A stretch of 64,000 bases of DNA from Peloplasma aerotolerans. GTDB taxonomy: Bacteria > Bacillota_I > Bacilli_A > Acholeplasmatales > Acholeplasmataceae. The stretch spans positions 51,727 to 115,726 of the forward strand of contig NZ_JASCXW010000003.1 in NCBI RefSeq assembly GCF_030012175.1. Direction: 5' to 3'. The notes beneath the pieces were generated by a model. That model was not told where the DNA came from and made no database searches. It was given only the letters and a program-made list of their open reading frames with translations. Position numbers and translations under genes: made by a program. Of the stretch, positions 18,485-27,013 are shown one piece after another. Each line of letters begins with the position of its first letter. Position 1 is the stretch's first letter.

Positions 18485-19146
18485 TTCATCAATTCGAAAA
18501 AAACGGTAAAATTTTAAATTATCAAATCCAAAGAAAAAGAATAAAAAATACATACTTTAGAGTTCGTGATCAACACCTACTTATCACAACAAATCATTTC
18601 ACATCTAAAGAAACAATTATGAATTATATAGATCAAAAGTTTGATCACTTTCACCGAAAATTAGAAAGTGCATGTATTATTGAGCGTGATGATGAAATCA
18701 TGTTATGGGACATCCATTATCAATTGATTGTTTTAAAAGGAAAATTTAGATATGATATTGATATTGATCGAGTTATTGTTTATTCCAATTTAGATGATAT
18801 CAAAAAAATCAAACAACTTATCTATAAAAACGAATTAAACAATCGTTTACAAATAATGGAATCTAGTATTGAAGAGAAATTAAGAAACCATGGGTTAACT
18901 CCACTTGACTATAAACTTAAATACTTAAAGTCAAAGTTTGGTAGTTACCATAGAAAACATCGTGAAATAACACTTAATACATTTTTAGCAAGACTCAATC
19001 CAATCTATTTAACTTATGTTATTTATCATGAATACGCGCATGCGCTTATTTTTAATCATTCAAAAGATTTTTATAATCTTTTAAGTAAATTCATGCCGAA
19101 TCACAAAGTTTATCAAAAAGACTTACGAAAAATAGCAATTATTTGA
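18481..19146 (+). CDS. YgjP-type metallopeptidase-like protein (DUF45)
   Basis: A 221-residue protein with the zincin motif HEYAHALIFNHSKDFY near residue 181 (HExxH followed by a third His in NHSKDFY). The surrounding sequence, including KLKYLKSKFGSYHRKHREITLN and LTYVIYHE, is the YgjP/DUF45 pattern. The N-terminal half is basic. Proteolytic activity is not established for this family. It occupies the place of udk between yrrO and greA in Bacillus and is coupled to trhP2 by an ATGA overlap. The stop is 42 bases before greA, with greA's -10 box in the gap. Confidence 0.82.
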   Translation: MIHQFEKNGKILNYQIQRKRIKNTYFRVRDQHLLITTNHFTSKETIMNYIDQKFDHFHRKLESACIIERDDEIMLWDIHYQLIVLKGKFRYDIDIDRVIVYSNLDDIKKIKQLIYKNELNNRLQIMESSIEEKLRNHGLTPLDYKLKYLKSKFGSYHRKHREITLNTFLARLNPIYLTYVIYHEYAHALIFNHSKDFYNLLSKFMPNHKVYQKDLRKIAII

Positions 19147-19155
19147 AAAATGTTG

Positions 19156-19161
19156 TATAAT
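19156..19161 (+). promoter_or_regulatory. -10 box upstream of greA
   Basis: A TATAAT hexamer preceded by TTG lies 28 bases before the greA ATG. I do not see a convincing -35, so greA may also be read from the upstream operon. Confidence 0.4.
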
Positions 19162-19188
19162 AATGAAGAAATTTAAGGAGGGTCACCA

Positions 19189-19662
19189 ATGGCTGTAAAA
19201 CAAGTATTTCAATTAACTCAAGAAGGTGTCGATAATTTAAAAAGTGAACTCACGCATTTAAAAGATGTGAAACGCGGAGAAAACCTAGAAGCTCTTAAAG
19301 AAGCTAGAGCACAAGGGGATTTATCGGAAAATGCGGATTACGATGCTGCACGAAATGAACAAGCTAGAATAGAATCAAGAATCTCTGAAATCGAGAATAT
19401 CTTAAAAAACGTCAAGATTATAAAAACGACTACAGATGATATCGTCAATATTGGTAAAACAGTAGTTGTTAGGTTTCTAGAATCTAAAGAAGAAAAAGAA
19501 TTCTATTTGGTCGGAAGTATTGAAGCAGACCCAAGACAAAGAAAGATTTCAGTTGAATCACCAATTGGCAAAGCAATGCTAAACAAAGGTGAAGGCGAAG
19601 TTGTTGAAGTGAAAACCGAAACAGGACGTATTTTTTCAATTGAAATAATGGATGTAAAATAA
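19189..19662 (+). CDS. greA: Transcription elongation factor GreA
   Basis: 157 residues, the standard GreA length. The N-terminal coiled coil (residues 1-75, with LKSELTHLKD, ALKEARAQGDLSENADYDAA and EQARIESRISEIE) reaches into the RNA polymerase secondary channel; the acidic tip residues D-L-S-E-N-A-D-Y are intact. The C-terminal FKBP-like domain shows YLVGSIEADPRQRKISVESPIGKAML and GEVVEVKTETG. It stimulates cleavage of backtracked transcripts. A strong AAGGAGGG site lies at 19174-19182. It shares a single base with the next gene (TAATG). Confidence 0.98.
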   Translation: MAVKQVFQLTQEGVDNLKSELTHLKDVKRGENLEALKEARAQGDLSENADYDAARNEQARIESRISEIENILKNVKIIKTTTDDIVNIGKTVVVRFLESKEEKEFYLVGSIEADPRQRKISVESPIGKAMLNKGEGEVVEVKTETGRIFSIEIMDVK

Positions 19663-20210
19663 TGGCGGTTTATCAAAAATGCATACCGCATGCATATCAT
19701 GCATCCATTTTTGAAATACCATACCAAAACCTAAAACAACAAGGTATTAAGTCCTTGTTTTTTGACTTGGACAATACCATTATTGCTTATGATGATCAAG
19801 AGTTGAAGAAAAAACATATTGATTTACTCAACAAATTGAAAAAAGATTTTCAAATTGTTGTCATATCAAATACAAATTATAAACGTGTAACAAAAGCTTT
19901 AACCAATTTAGATGTTCCTTATATTTGGTACGCAAAAAAACCATTGAAATTCGGATTTAAAAAAGCGATGAAAATGGTTGATTCAACCAAAGAAGAGACC
20001 ATTGTTATTGGCGATCAATTAATGACTGATATTTATGGTGGAACACGATTTGGAATCAAATCTATTTTAATTCGATCAGTTAAGAGGAAATCAGATCATA
20101 AGATTACACAATTCAATCGGAAAGTCGAAAAAATTATCATAAAGAAAATTAAAAGAAAATTGCCAGATCTTTATGAAGAGAGGCTGAAAGCATATGTCGA
20201 CGACCATTAA
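19662..20210 (+). CDS. yqeG: YqeG-family HAD phosphatase
   Basis: 182 residues of the YqeG IIIA-type HAD hydrolase family. Motif I is FFDLDNTIIAYDD near residue 34, motif II VVISNTNYKR, motif III includes AKKPLKFGFKKAM, and motif IV is VIGDQLMTDIYGGTRFG. The C-terminus is very basic. YqeG is close to mitochondrial phosphatidylglycerophosphate phosphatase, so a lipid or other small phosphate is possible; the substrate is not known in Bacillus. Its gene starts the yqe ribosome-assembly cluster and overlaps yqeH by 17 bases. Confidence 0.9.
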   Translation: MAVYQKCIPHAYHASIFEIPYQNLKQQGIKSLFFDLDNTIIAYDDQELKKKHIDLLNKLKKDFQIVVISNTNYKRVTKALTNLDVPYIWYAKKPLKFGFKKAMKMVDSTKEETIVIGDQLMTDIYGGTRFGIKSILIRSVKRKSDHKITQFNRKVEKIIIKKIKRKLPDLYEERLKAYVDDH

Positions 20211-21219
20211 GTGTCAAGGCTGTGGAGCAGTTCTTCAATCTGATGATATTAATAAAGTGGGATATGCACTATCATTAGATCATGATTATTGTCAAGCATG
20301 TTATCGACTATTGCATTACGGAGAAGCCAATACGCATTTTCATCCTGAGGATTTGCCATCTTTACCTGCAGATTCTTTGATTGTTATGGTTAGTTCGGTT
20401 CTTCACTTAGATTTATTGTTTAATTATCCAGTCTATCGTTATCAACCTGATGCGAAGTATGTTTATATCATTAATCAAATCGATTTATTACCTATAGATA
20501 CGAATTTAGACTTGTTAATTCAAAATGTCACCAAAAAAGCGAAACAAATGGGCATTCCATTTATAGATATTATTTTAATGTCTTCAAAAAATAAATTCGA
20601 TATAGATAATCTTAAAAAATATTTAAAAACATTTAGACAAAAAAACATCTATTTATTAGGTGTTCAAAATAGTGGGAAAACAACCATTTTTAAAACATTA
20701 ACCAATCAAGAAAAAGCACTAGCATTTAAAAAAGCTGGGCTTACACAAGAAGCTTTATCTGCACCATTTGAAAATCATATCATTTGGGACATGCCAGGTC
20801 TTTACCAAGAGGGATATCTACATCATTTATTACCATATGAGATTTACAAAAAGTTAATTCCCGATGTAGAAATTCGACCAAAAATCTATCAACTTAAAAA
20901 CAACCAATCACTCTTTTTAGAAGGTTTAGTCTCAATGACTTTTCAAGGAGTAGATCCTACAGTTGTTTTATATGTGGATAGGAATATAAACATTCACAAA
21001 ACAAATGAGACAAGAGTCAAAGAATTATTGTTGAACAAAGACAAGATGTTTAAAATATATACCGATAAATATGAAGAAAAGTCATTTAAAATACCAAAGG
21101 GTAAACACCAATTAACAATTGCAGATATGGGTTTTGTTCATATTGTTGGACCCATAACGGTTAAAATGAATGTTCCAAAAAATATGCATATCAGTATCAC
21201 GGAGGCACTATTTCAATGA
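20194..21219 (+). CDS. yqeH: YqeH, circularly permuted ribosome-assembly GTPase
   Basis: 341 residues. An N-terminal zinc finger (CQGCG near residue 7, CQACY near 34) precedes the permuted G motifs: G4-like NQIDLLP, then G1 GVQNSGKTTIF, then G3 DMPGLYQ. This permutation is the defining feature of YqeH. A C-terminal domain binds RNA or the ribosome. In Bacillus YqeH is needed for 30S subunit assembly. The gene overlaps yqeG by 17 bases and yqeK by four. In Bacillus aroE, yhbY and nadD lie between yqeH and yqeK; they are absent here. G4 has NQID in place of NKxD, as seen in many permuted GTPases. Confidence 0.95.
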   Translation: MSTTIKCQGCGAVLQSDDINKVGYALSLDHDYCQACYRLLHYGEANTHFHPEDLPSLPADSLIVMVSSVLHLDLLFNYPVYRYQPDAKYVYIINQIDLLPIDTNLDLLIQNVTKKAKQMGIPFIDIILMSSKNKFDIDNLKKYLKTFRQKNIYLLGVQNSGKTTIFKTLTNQEKALAFKKAGLTQEALSAPFENHIIWDMPGLYQEGYLHHLLPYEIYKKLIPDVEIRPKIYQLKNNQSLFLEGLVSMTFQGVDPTVVLYVDRNINIHKTNETRVKELLLNKDKMFKIYTDKYEEKSFKIPKGKHQLTIADMGFVHIVGPITVKMNVPKNMHISITEALFQ

Positions 21220-21785
21220 TTGAACAAATCAAGGAAAAAGTAACAGAAAAATTAAAACATCATAAGAAAAGACTACAACATGTTTTTGGAGTTTATGAAA
21301 CTGCAGTTAAACTTGCAAAAATTCATGGTGTTGATGAAAAAAAAGTTGCAATCGCTGCACTTTATCATGATTACTCAAAATATGACACAATTGAAGAACA
21401 AATTCAATATTTGGATCTAAAATCAATTAAAGAATATGTTGATTATCCGGTTATTTATCATGCACTATCTGCTGCTGCGCAGCTTGAATACGATTTTAAG
21501 ATTAGAGATAAAGAAATATTAAATGCTATCAAATATCATGTATGGGGAAGACCAAACATGACAGATATTGAAAAAATTATTTTTATTAGTGATTCATGCG
21601 AACCAAATCGCAAATTTAAAGATTGTGATATGATTTATGAAATGGCAACTAAAGACTTAGATTTAGCAGTTGAACATTGCATGAAGATCAGCATTGAACA
21701 TGTTTATAAAAAACAATTAACACCAAGTGAAGAACAATTTGGTGCTTACGCATACTATAAGGAGGTAAATAGTGGAAAAACTTAA
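21216..21785 (+). CDS. yqeK: YqeK, HD-domain diadenosine tetraphosphatase
   Basis: A 189-residue HD-domain hydrolase. It has the metal-binding residues H in HHKKRLQHVFGV, HDYSKYD (the HD pair near residue 50), YHALSAA, and the D in ISDSCEPNRKF typical of YqeK. The family symmetrically hydrolyses Ap4A to two ADP molecules. The start ATG overlaps yqeH by four bases and GGAGG lies just upstream. The 3' end overlaps rsfS by 14 bases. It sits between yqeH and rsfS as in the Bacillus order, after loss of the intervening genes. Confidence 0.93.
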   Translation: MIEQIKEKVTEKLKHHKKRLQHVFGVYETAVKLAKIHGVDEKKVAIAALYHDYSKYDTIEEQIQYLDLKSIKEYVDYPVIYHALSAAAQLEYDFKIRDKEILNAIKYHVWGRPNMTDIEKIIFISDSCEPNRKFKDCDMIYEMATKDLDLAVEHCMKISIEHVYKKQLTPSEEQFGAYAYYKEVNSGKT

Positions 21786-22086
21786 TAAAATTATTACGAC
21801 ACTTGAGGACATTAAAGTCAAAGATCTCGCTGTTTTCGATTTTGAAAAAACATCGCCATTTTATGACTATTTCGTCATAGCAACAAGCAATGAAAGACAA
21901 GCAAATGCAGCAATCAATTATTTAAAGAAAAACTTGCTAGCTGACGATATAAGACATGTTGAAGGCAAAGGTGGAACTTGGGTCTTAATCGACTGTCACG
22001 ATGTCATTGTACATTTATTTAGAGAAGAAGACCGTAAGTTTTATGGCTTTGATCAAAGACTTATGGGAATCAAAAGGATTAAATAA
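21772..22086 (+). CDS. rsfS: Ribosomal silencing factor RsfS
   Basis: A 104-residue RsfS/YbeB protein (Bacillus YqeL). The fold is shown by FEKTSPFYDYFVIATSNERQANAA, then DDIRHVEGKGGTWVLIDCHDVIVHLF, then FYGFD near the C-terminus. It binds L14 on the 50S subunit and blocks joining of subunits in slow growth. The start is GTG at 21772: AAGGAGGT at 21760-21767 is ideally spaced and no ATG fits. The start overlaps yqeK by 14 bases, and the stop shares one base with yqeM. Confidence 0.96.
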   Translation: MEKLNKIITTLEDIKVKDLAVFDFEKTSPFYDYFVIATSNERQANAAINYLKKNLLADDIRHVEGKGGTWVLIDCHDVIVHLFREEDRKFYGFDQRLMGIKRIK

Positions 22087-22727
22087 TGTTTGCAAAAGTT
22101 TATGATATCTTAATGTCAGATGTTGATTATGATGCAATCTATCAACAAATAAAACTCTATTTAAAAAAAGAAGATACAATCATTGACGCAGGGTGCGGTT
22201 CTGGATATCTATTATTAGAATTTTTAAGACATGATCATTACGCTATTGGGTTTGACCATGACACTGAAATGTTATCTATTGCTTTTGATAGACTAAGAAC
22301 CAATCAGTTTGCTGCAGGATTGTATGAGCATGATCTAAGAAATAAAATATATACTTCAGCCGATGTTATACTTGCAATGTTTGATGTGATGAATTATTTC
22401 AAAGGTATAAAAAAAGTATTTCAAAATATCTATCAGGCATTGAATCAAGGTGGAAGATTTATTTTTGACATATATAAGTATGAAGTTTTAGATGAATATC
22501 ATCAGTACGAAGAAAAAGAAACCGAACCCATAACATATGAGTGGTCGATTATTTCTAAGGGTGAGACGCTTCATCATAAGGTTAAAGTTTTAGATGAAAC
22601 AGACTTCATTAAACAATATGTATACCCTTTAGATTATTATTTAGATGAACTAAAGACATTAGGATTTACATATGAAGTAAAAGATTCAATCGATTCAAGA
22701 AAGCATTTAATCATCGCCTTTAAATAG
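22086..22727 (+). CDS. yqeM: YqeM-type SAM-dependent methyltransferase
   Basis: 213 residues of class I methyltransferase fold. The SAM loop is DAGCGSGYLLLEF near residue 36, preceded by DTII and followed by YAIGFDHDTEMLSIA and VILAMFDVMNYF, the typical motif II/III region. A C-terminal beta-rich part carries TYEWSII and LDETDFIKQY. The substrate of YqeM is not established. It follows rsfS exactly as in Bacillus. Its stop codon lies inside the terminator hairpin at 22715-22738. Confidence 0.88.
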   Translation: MFAKVYDILMSDVDYDAIYQQIKLYLKKEDTIIDAGCGSGYLLLEFLRHDHYAIGFDHDTEMLSIAFDRLRTNQFAAGLYEHDLRNKIYTSADVILAMFDVMNYFKGIKKVFQNIYQALNQGGRFIFDIYKYEVLDEYHQYEEKETEPITYEWSIISKGETLHHKVKVLDETDFIKQYVYPLDYYLDELKTLGFTYEVKDSIDSRKHLIIAFK

Positions 22728-22738
22728 GCGTTTTTTTT
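22715..22738 (+). terminator. Intrinsic terminator of the yqe operon
   Basis: A 5-bp stem CGCCT/AGGCG (22715-22719 and 22726-22730) with a six-base loop and eight T's (22731-22738). The yqeM TAG stop overlaps the stem. Confidence 0.65.
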
Positions 22739-22788
22739 ATAGTAAAAATGAAGAGACTTCTCTAGTATAAGATAGAGGAGTGTTTATA

Positions 22789-23298
22789 ATGAGACAAGCA
22801 ATGATAATGACGATTATTTTAACGGTTTTAGGATGGGTCTGGTTATTCCCAAAAGATGAAGAAATTGAGTATATCAATCAAGGTCCAGTTGTTTTAACAC
22901 CTATTGATATTGAAGTTAAAGGAGCAGTAGAGTTTCCTAGAACATATCGGTATTTTGAGCCAATAACAATTGGTGATGTTTTGAAAAAAGCTAAACCACT
23001 GTCGAATGATGCAGATACCTCAAGCATCATGTACACAGAAGTTATACATTCTAGTAGACAAGTAACAGTCCCAAGTGTTCATCTTGAACAAGTAGACTCA
23101 AAAATTATGGTTAATGTAAATAAAGCTAGTTTTAAAGAACTTCTAGAAATTCCCCATATGACAGAGATAAGGGCGGCATCACTTATTATATATCGAGAAG
23201 CTCATGGATATTTTAATACGATTGATGAACTGATTAATGTTAAAAATATAGGTGTAGTTACGCTTGAAAATATTAGACCGTATATCAAACTGGGATAA
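22789..23298 (+). CDS. comEA: ComEA, DNA-binding competence protein
   Basis: 169 residues. An N-terminal hydrophobic segment (about residues 1-18) anchors the protein. Then comes a beta-grasp SLBB part with IEVKGAVEFPRTYRYF, and a C-terminal helix-hairpin-helix with VNVNKASFKELLEIPHM, REAHGYFNTIDELINV and the GVVTLENIRPYI end. ComEA binds incoming double-stranded DNA. The ATG at 22789 has GAGGAG at 22775-22780; earlier in-frame starts lie in the leader. It precedes comEC as in Bacillus, but comEB is missing. A TATAAG box lies at 22766. Confidence 0.92.
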   Translation: MRQAMIMTIILTVLGWVWLFPKDEEIEYINQGPVVLTPIDIEVKGAVEFPRTYRYFEPITIGDVLKKAKPLSNDADTSSIMYTEVIHSSRQVTVPSVHLEQVDSKIMVNVNKASFKELLEIPHMTEIRAASLIIYREAHGYFNTIDELINVKNIGVVTLENIRPYIKLG

Positions 23299-25342
23299 CC
23301 TATATATCGAAGGTTATGCTCTGTTTTTATTTCTGCTTGGTTTATTTTTTCCGTGGATTTGGCTTGGTTTTGTTTTATATTTTTTTATGCTAAGAAGAAG
23401 AATTAGAATGATGCTTCTCATTATATCTATGAGTTTGACATCAATTCTATTTTTTCATTATTCGACTCAAAACATACCTGAGATTATTCAAGGTGAAGTT
23501 AAAGTTGTTCATGTTATTAACTATGAATATCATGATCAAATAACAATAAAATATAAGTATCAAAAATTCAATTTAAGAGCAAGCAAATTTCAGTATCAAT
23601 TAGGAGATTCCATTTATATACATGGAAAAATAAATGCTTATAAAAAACAGACCATTCCATATGGGTTTAACGAGCAGCAATTTCACTATTCTCAAAATGT
23701 TTTAGGATATATTTCTGTTTATGAAATTGAAAAGATTGCAGAAAACAACTCCTTTTACTCACTTAGGGATCTAATTAGTCAAAATCTCTCAACAATGCAA
23801 TCTAACAGCTATTTAAAAAGTTTCATTCTTGGAGAAAAGAGCTTTAATTCTGAACAAAAAAACCTATTTAGAGATTTAAACATTATTTATTTGTTTACTG
23901 TTTCTGGTCTACATTTGTATGCGCTTATTTTGTTTTGCAAGAAAATCTTTTTTTATTTGAGTCTTACTCAGCAGAAACAAGATTTATTAACATGTTTAAT
24001 TTACATTTTATTCTTATACTTAAATGCTTTTTCTATGGGGGTTTTAAGACTTGTTTTAGTCTTCTCCATAAGGTGGTTAAATGATAAACTTGAACTTAAT
24101 TTCAGTAAAATGGATATTTTGAATATTGCATTTTTTATGATGCTTGTTACGCATATTCATTGGATTTACCATTTAGGGTTTTTAATCACATATCTTATTC
24201 TCAATTTTATGTATTTAATGGAATTTAGATTTAGAGGATATCAGGGATATCTTAAAAGATTGATGATGACTACGGTTATTTATCTTGTTGTATTACCGTT
24301 TAATTTACAGATATCTTTTTTGCTTATTTTAGTTTTACCAGTATTAGTGTTTTTCATTTCATCACCTTTATTTTTGCTTGCATTGTGCACATGGATATTT
24401 CCTGAATTTGATTTATACTTTTTCAAGTTAACACAAATATTTGAAGGTATATTATTAGCGATTCAAGATAAAAATATCAGCATTCAACTACCTGCTTTAA
24501 ATCCTTATTTTATAGTTTCATATTTTATAATGCTTATAATTTTATTCAGATCGAGAAACGTAAAATCCTTAATTCTAAGATTCATTGTTTTACCTTCCAT
24601 TTTTTTTATTGCTATTCTTGATTTTCAGCAATCAGACAAAATATATTTTCTAGACGTTGGACAAGGAGACTCTATTTTCATCTCATCTAATGGTTGTCAT
24701 GCAGCAATTGATAGTTATCGAAATGTTCTTCAATTCTTGAACAATCATGGTGTATATCAATTGGATTATTTGATATTAACACACAGTCATCTTGATCATA
24801 CACTTGAAGCGATGGATATCATAAATAATATCTATGTAGAAACTGTTATTTTATCATCGTATGATCAATACCAAATAGCACACCCCAATATACAATATGT
24901 AAAATCTTCAGACCAACTATCTTGTGGTGAAATACAGTTTGATATACTAGGACCAATTAGGCAATATGATAACCCTAACGATAACTCAATCGTCATCCAA
25001 ACTAAAATTAATCAAACAACATATCTTTTTACCGGTGATATCGAATACAATGCTGAAATCGATTTAGTCAATCGTTATCAATATAGACTAAAAAGTGATG
25101 TCCTTAAAGTTGGACATCACGGTTCTTCTACATCAACATCAGAAATTTTTTTGTCCTATGTAATGCCCCATCTAGCAATTATTTCATTAGGTCACCAAAA
25201 TAGATATGGATTTCCGAATCATGAAGTTATTGAAAGACTCCATAGATATCAAGTCATGATATATCGAACAGATCTTCATGGTACCATCTTGAATCAAGAT
25301 TCAAAAAAGAAATCAAAATGGTCGTTTCATCTACCATTTTAA
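23264..25342 (+). CDS. comEC: ComEC/Rec2 DNA channel protein
   Basis: About 692 residues, full length. It has two N-terminal membrane segments, an OB-like soluble part (about 75-160), a multi-helix Competence domain (about 175-445, with FTVSGLHLYALILFCK) and a C-terminal metallo-beta-lactamase-like domain from FLDVGQGDSIF. That domain holds THSHLDH (HxHxDH) and KVGHHGSSTS, so nuclease-type metal ligands are intact. It is the pore for single-strand DNA uptake. The start is not certain: no ATG occurs near the N-terminus, and TTG at 23264, overlapping comEA by 35 bases, is the best in-frame choice. There is no clear ribosome binding site, suggesting coupling to comEA. Confidence 0.93.
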   Translation: MKILDRISNWDNLYIEGYALFLFLLGLFFPWIWLGFVLYFFMLRRRIRMMLLIISMSLTSILFFHYSTQNIPEIIQGEVKVVHVINYEYHDQITIKYKYQKFNLRASKFQYQLGDSIYIHGKINAYKKQTIPYGFNEQQFHYSQNVLGYISVYEIEKIAENNSFYSLRDLISQNLSTMQSNSYLKSFILGEKSFNSEQKNLFRDLNIIYLFTVSGLHLYALILFCKKIFFYLSLTQQKQDLLTCLIYILFLYLNAFSMGVLRLVLVFSIRWLNDKLELNFSKMDILNIAFFMMLVTHIHWIYHLGFLITYLILNFMYLMEFRFRGYQGYLKRLMMTTVIYLVVLPFNLQISFLLILVLPVLVFFISSPLFLLALCTWIFPEFDLYFFKLTQIFEGILLAIQDKNISIQLPALNPYFIVSYFIMLIILFRSRNVKSLILRFIVLPSIFFIAILDFQQSDKIYFLDVGQGDSIFISSNGCHAAIDSYRNVLQFLNNHGVYQLDYLILTHSHLDHTLEAMDIINNIYVETVILSSYDQYQIAHPNIQYVKSSDQLSCGEIQFDILGPIRQYDNPNDNSIVIQTKINQTTYLFTGDIEYNAEIDLVNRYQYRLKSDVLKVGHHGSSTSTSEIFLSYVMPHLAIISLGHQNRYGFPNHEVIERLHRYQVMIYRTDLHGTILNQDSKKKSKWSFHLPF

Positions 25343-25354
25343 AGTGATTTTTAG

Positions 25355-25360
25355 TATAAT
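25355..25360 (+). promoter_or_regulatory. -10 box upstream of holA
   Basis: TATAAT at 25355-25360 lies between comEC and holA, 27 bases before the preferred ATG. No clear -35 is seen. Confidence 0.45.
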
Positions 25361-25386
25361 GATAGTAACAGTCAGGGGGCATGATT

Positions 25387-26334
25387 ATGGCCGAAGCCAT
25401 TTATTTATATCATTGCACAAATGAGTTTTTATTAAACCATACAATTGAAGATAAAATAAAAGAATTTAATGTCGATCCATTCAATATCATTAAATATGAT
25501 TTATTAGAAAATCCAAGTGATGATATCCTTGAGGATTTACAAACAGTTTCTTTTTTTGCTGAAACAAAAGTCATTGTTATTCGAAACATTGAAGAGTTAG
25601 AAAAAGAAGATGAATATGTCATTAATAGCTGGATTTCTTATTTTGAGAAACCAAACCCCGATGTCATATTAATTATTGCTGTAGCACAACTTCTACCTGA
25701 TACATCAGTTTTAGGGGCAGCATTATTTAAATATGCATTTATCGAGAAAGTTAAGGATATGGACAAAAAGGATTATCCTGACTTTATTAAGAACATGTTT
25801 AAAAAATATCAATACAGTATAACTGATGATGCTGTTGATGCATTGTTAGAAAGAACAAATCTAGATTTTAACTTAATTAATCAAGAAGCTGAAAAGTTAA
25901 TGTTGTTTGCCTATGATACAAAAGAAATAACTGAAAAAGCAGTTGTCTTACTAGTTAGTAGAAATCTAGAAGAAAACATTTTTGAGTTAACCAATGCATT
26001 GCTTTCTAAAAATCAAACAAAAACGATTGAGATTTTTTATGATCTCGTAGCACGTAATGAAGATCCTCTACGCATCTTAAATAATATCGTCGGTAAAGTT
26101 AGAGAATTAATGCATACAAAACTCTTAATCGACAAAGGTTATCGTCAAGATCAGATTGCTGAGCATTTTCATATAAAGAGTGGACGTGCTTATTATTTGG
26201 TTAAAAATGCAACATCAGTCAATTTTCAAGCTTTAGAGAATCATTTGAAGAAATTGTCAAAACTTGATTATGATATTAAATCCGGAAAAATAGACAAAAA
26301 ACTAGGATTAGAACTTTATTTGTTAGGAGCATGA
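25387..26334 (+). CDS. holA: DNA polymerase III subunit delta
   Basis: 315 residues. It is the clamp-loader delta subunit, which opens the sliding clamp. The N-terminal domain has AIYLYHCTNEFLLNH, the middle LLENPSDDILEDLQTVSFFAETKVIVIRN segment is typical of HolA, and the C-terminal collar contains LLSKNQTKTIEIFYDLVARNEDPLRILNNI. The ATG at 25387 is preferred over 25381 because CAGGGGG at 25373-25379 is at ideal distance only from 25387. It follows comEC and precedes rpsT as in Bacillus, though an exonuclease gene lies in between. Confidence 0.9.
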   Translation: MAEAIYLYHCTNEFLLNHTIEDKIKEFNVDPFNIIKYDLLENPSDDILEDLQTVSFFAETKVIVIRNIEELEKEDEYVINSWISYFEKPNPDVILIIAVAQLLPDTSVLGAALFKYAFIEKVKDMDKKDYPDFIKNMFKKYQYSITDDAVDALLERTNLDFNLINQEAEKLMLFAYDTKEITEKAVVLLVSRNLEENIFELTNALLSKNQTKTIEIFYDLVARNEDPLRILNNIVGKVRELMHTKLLIDKGYRQDQIAEHFHIKSGRAYYLVKNATSVNFQALENHLKKLSKLDYDIKSGKIDKKLGLELYLLGA

Positions 26335-26335
26335 T

Positions 26336-26992
26336 ATGTTAATACATGATAGAATCTTGCTATTTGACTTTGAAACAACAGGACTTTATGCAGATCGTGA
26401 TCAAATTATTGAAATTGGAGCGATTGTATTAGAGCGAGTCGATGGAAAATATAAAATTACAGATGAAATGTCTGCACTCGTGATGGCAGATCGTCCATTA
26501 CCATTAAAAATAACAGAAATAACGAAGATTACTGATGAAATGTTGCTTAGAGATGGTTTATCTCAGGAAGAAGCATTTCATCAATTTTTCAAAATGTATC
26601 AAGATGATCGCACATTATTGGTTGCTTATAACATTCAATTTGATTTATCATTTTTAACCCAATTTTTCAAAAAGTTTTGGGATCGTAATTTTCAAATTAC
26701 AAATGACATCTTGGATGTCATGGCAGTTTACAAAGATCGTCATCCTTATCCACATCGCTTAGATCAAGCCGTGGAGACTTATCAAGTGGATGTTCCTAAT
26801 ACACATAGAGCTTTAGACGATATAAAAGCAACCCTTGAAGCTTTAAAGAAAATGAGTCTTGAAAAAGATAATATTGAAAAGTATATTAATGTTATCGGAT
26901 ATAACCATAAATATGGTGTATCTGGTGTTCGATTACCACATGTAAAATATATTGCACAAAAAGGTGGAAGAAGAGAAATCGAATATAGCTAA
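26336..26992 (+). CDS. DnaQ-like DEDDh 3'-5' exonuclease
   Basis: 218 residues. It has the DEDDh signature: FDFETTG near residue 10 (ExoI), YNIQFDLSFL near 102 (ExoII), and HRALDDIKATLEA near 157 (ExoIII with the catalytic His). It is related to the proofreading epsilon subunit and to the exonuclease domain of PolC, but is free-standing. It starts two bases after holA ends with TAGGAGC upstream, so it is probably co-transcribed with the clamp-loader gene. Whether it proofreads or repairs DNA, or trims RNA (RNase T-like), cannot be told. Confidence 0.86.
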   Translation: MLIHDRILLFDFETTGLYADRDQIIEIGAIVLERVDGKYKITDEMSALVMADRPLPLKITEITKITDEMLLRDGLSQEEAFHQFFKMYQDDRTLLVAYNIQFDLSFLTQFFKKFWDRNFQITNDILDVMAVYKDRHPYPHRLDQAVETYQVDVPNTHRALDDIKATLEALKKMSLEKDNIEKYINVIGYNHKYGVSGVRLPHVKYIAQKGGRREIEYS

Positions 26993-27013
26993 AAAAAAAA
27001 GACACATCGTGTC
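26991..27013 (-). terminator. Terminator of rpsT
   Basis: On the reverse strand GACAC (27013-27009) pairs with GTGTC (27005-27001) around a 3-base loop, followed by ten T's (27000-26991). It abuts the rpsT stop. Confidence 0.7.
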
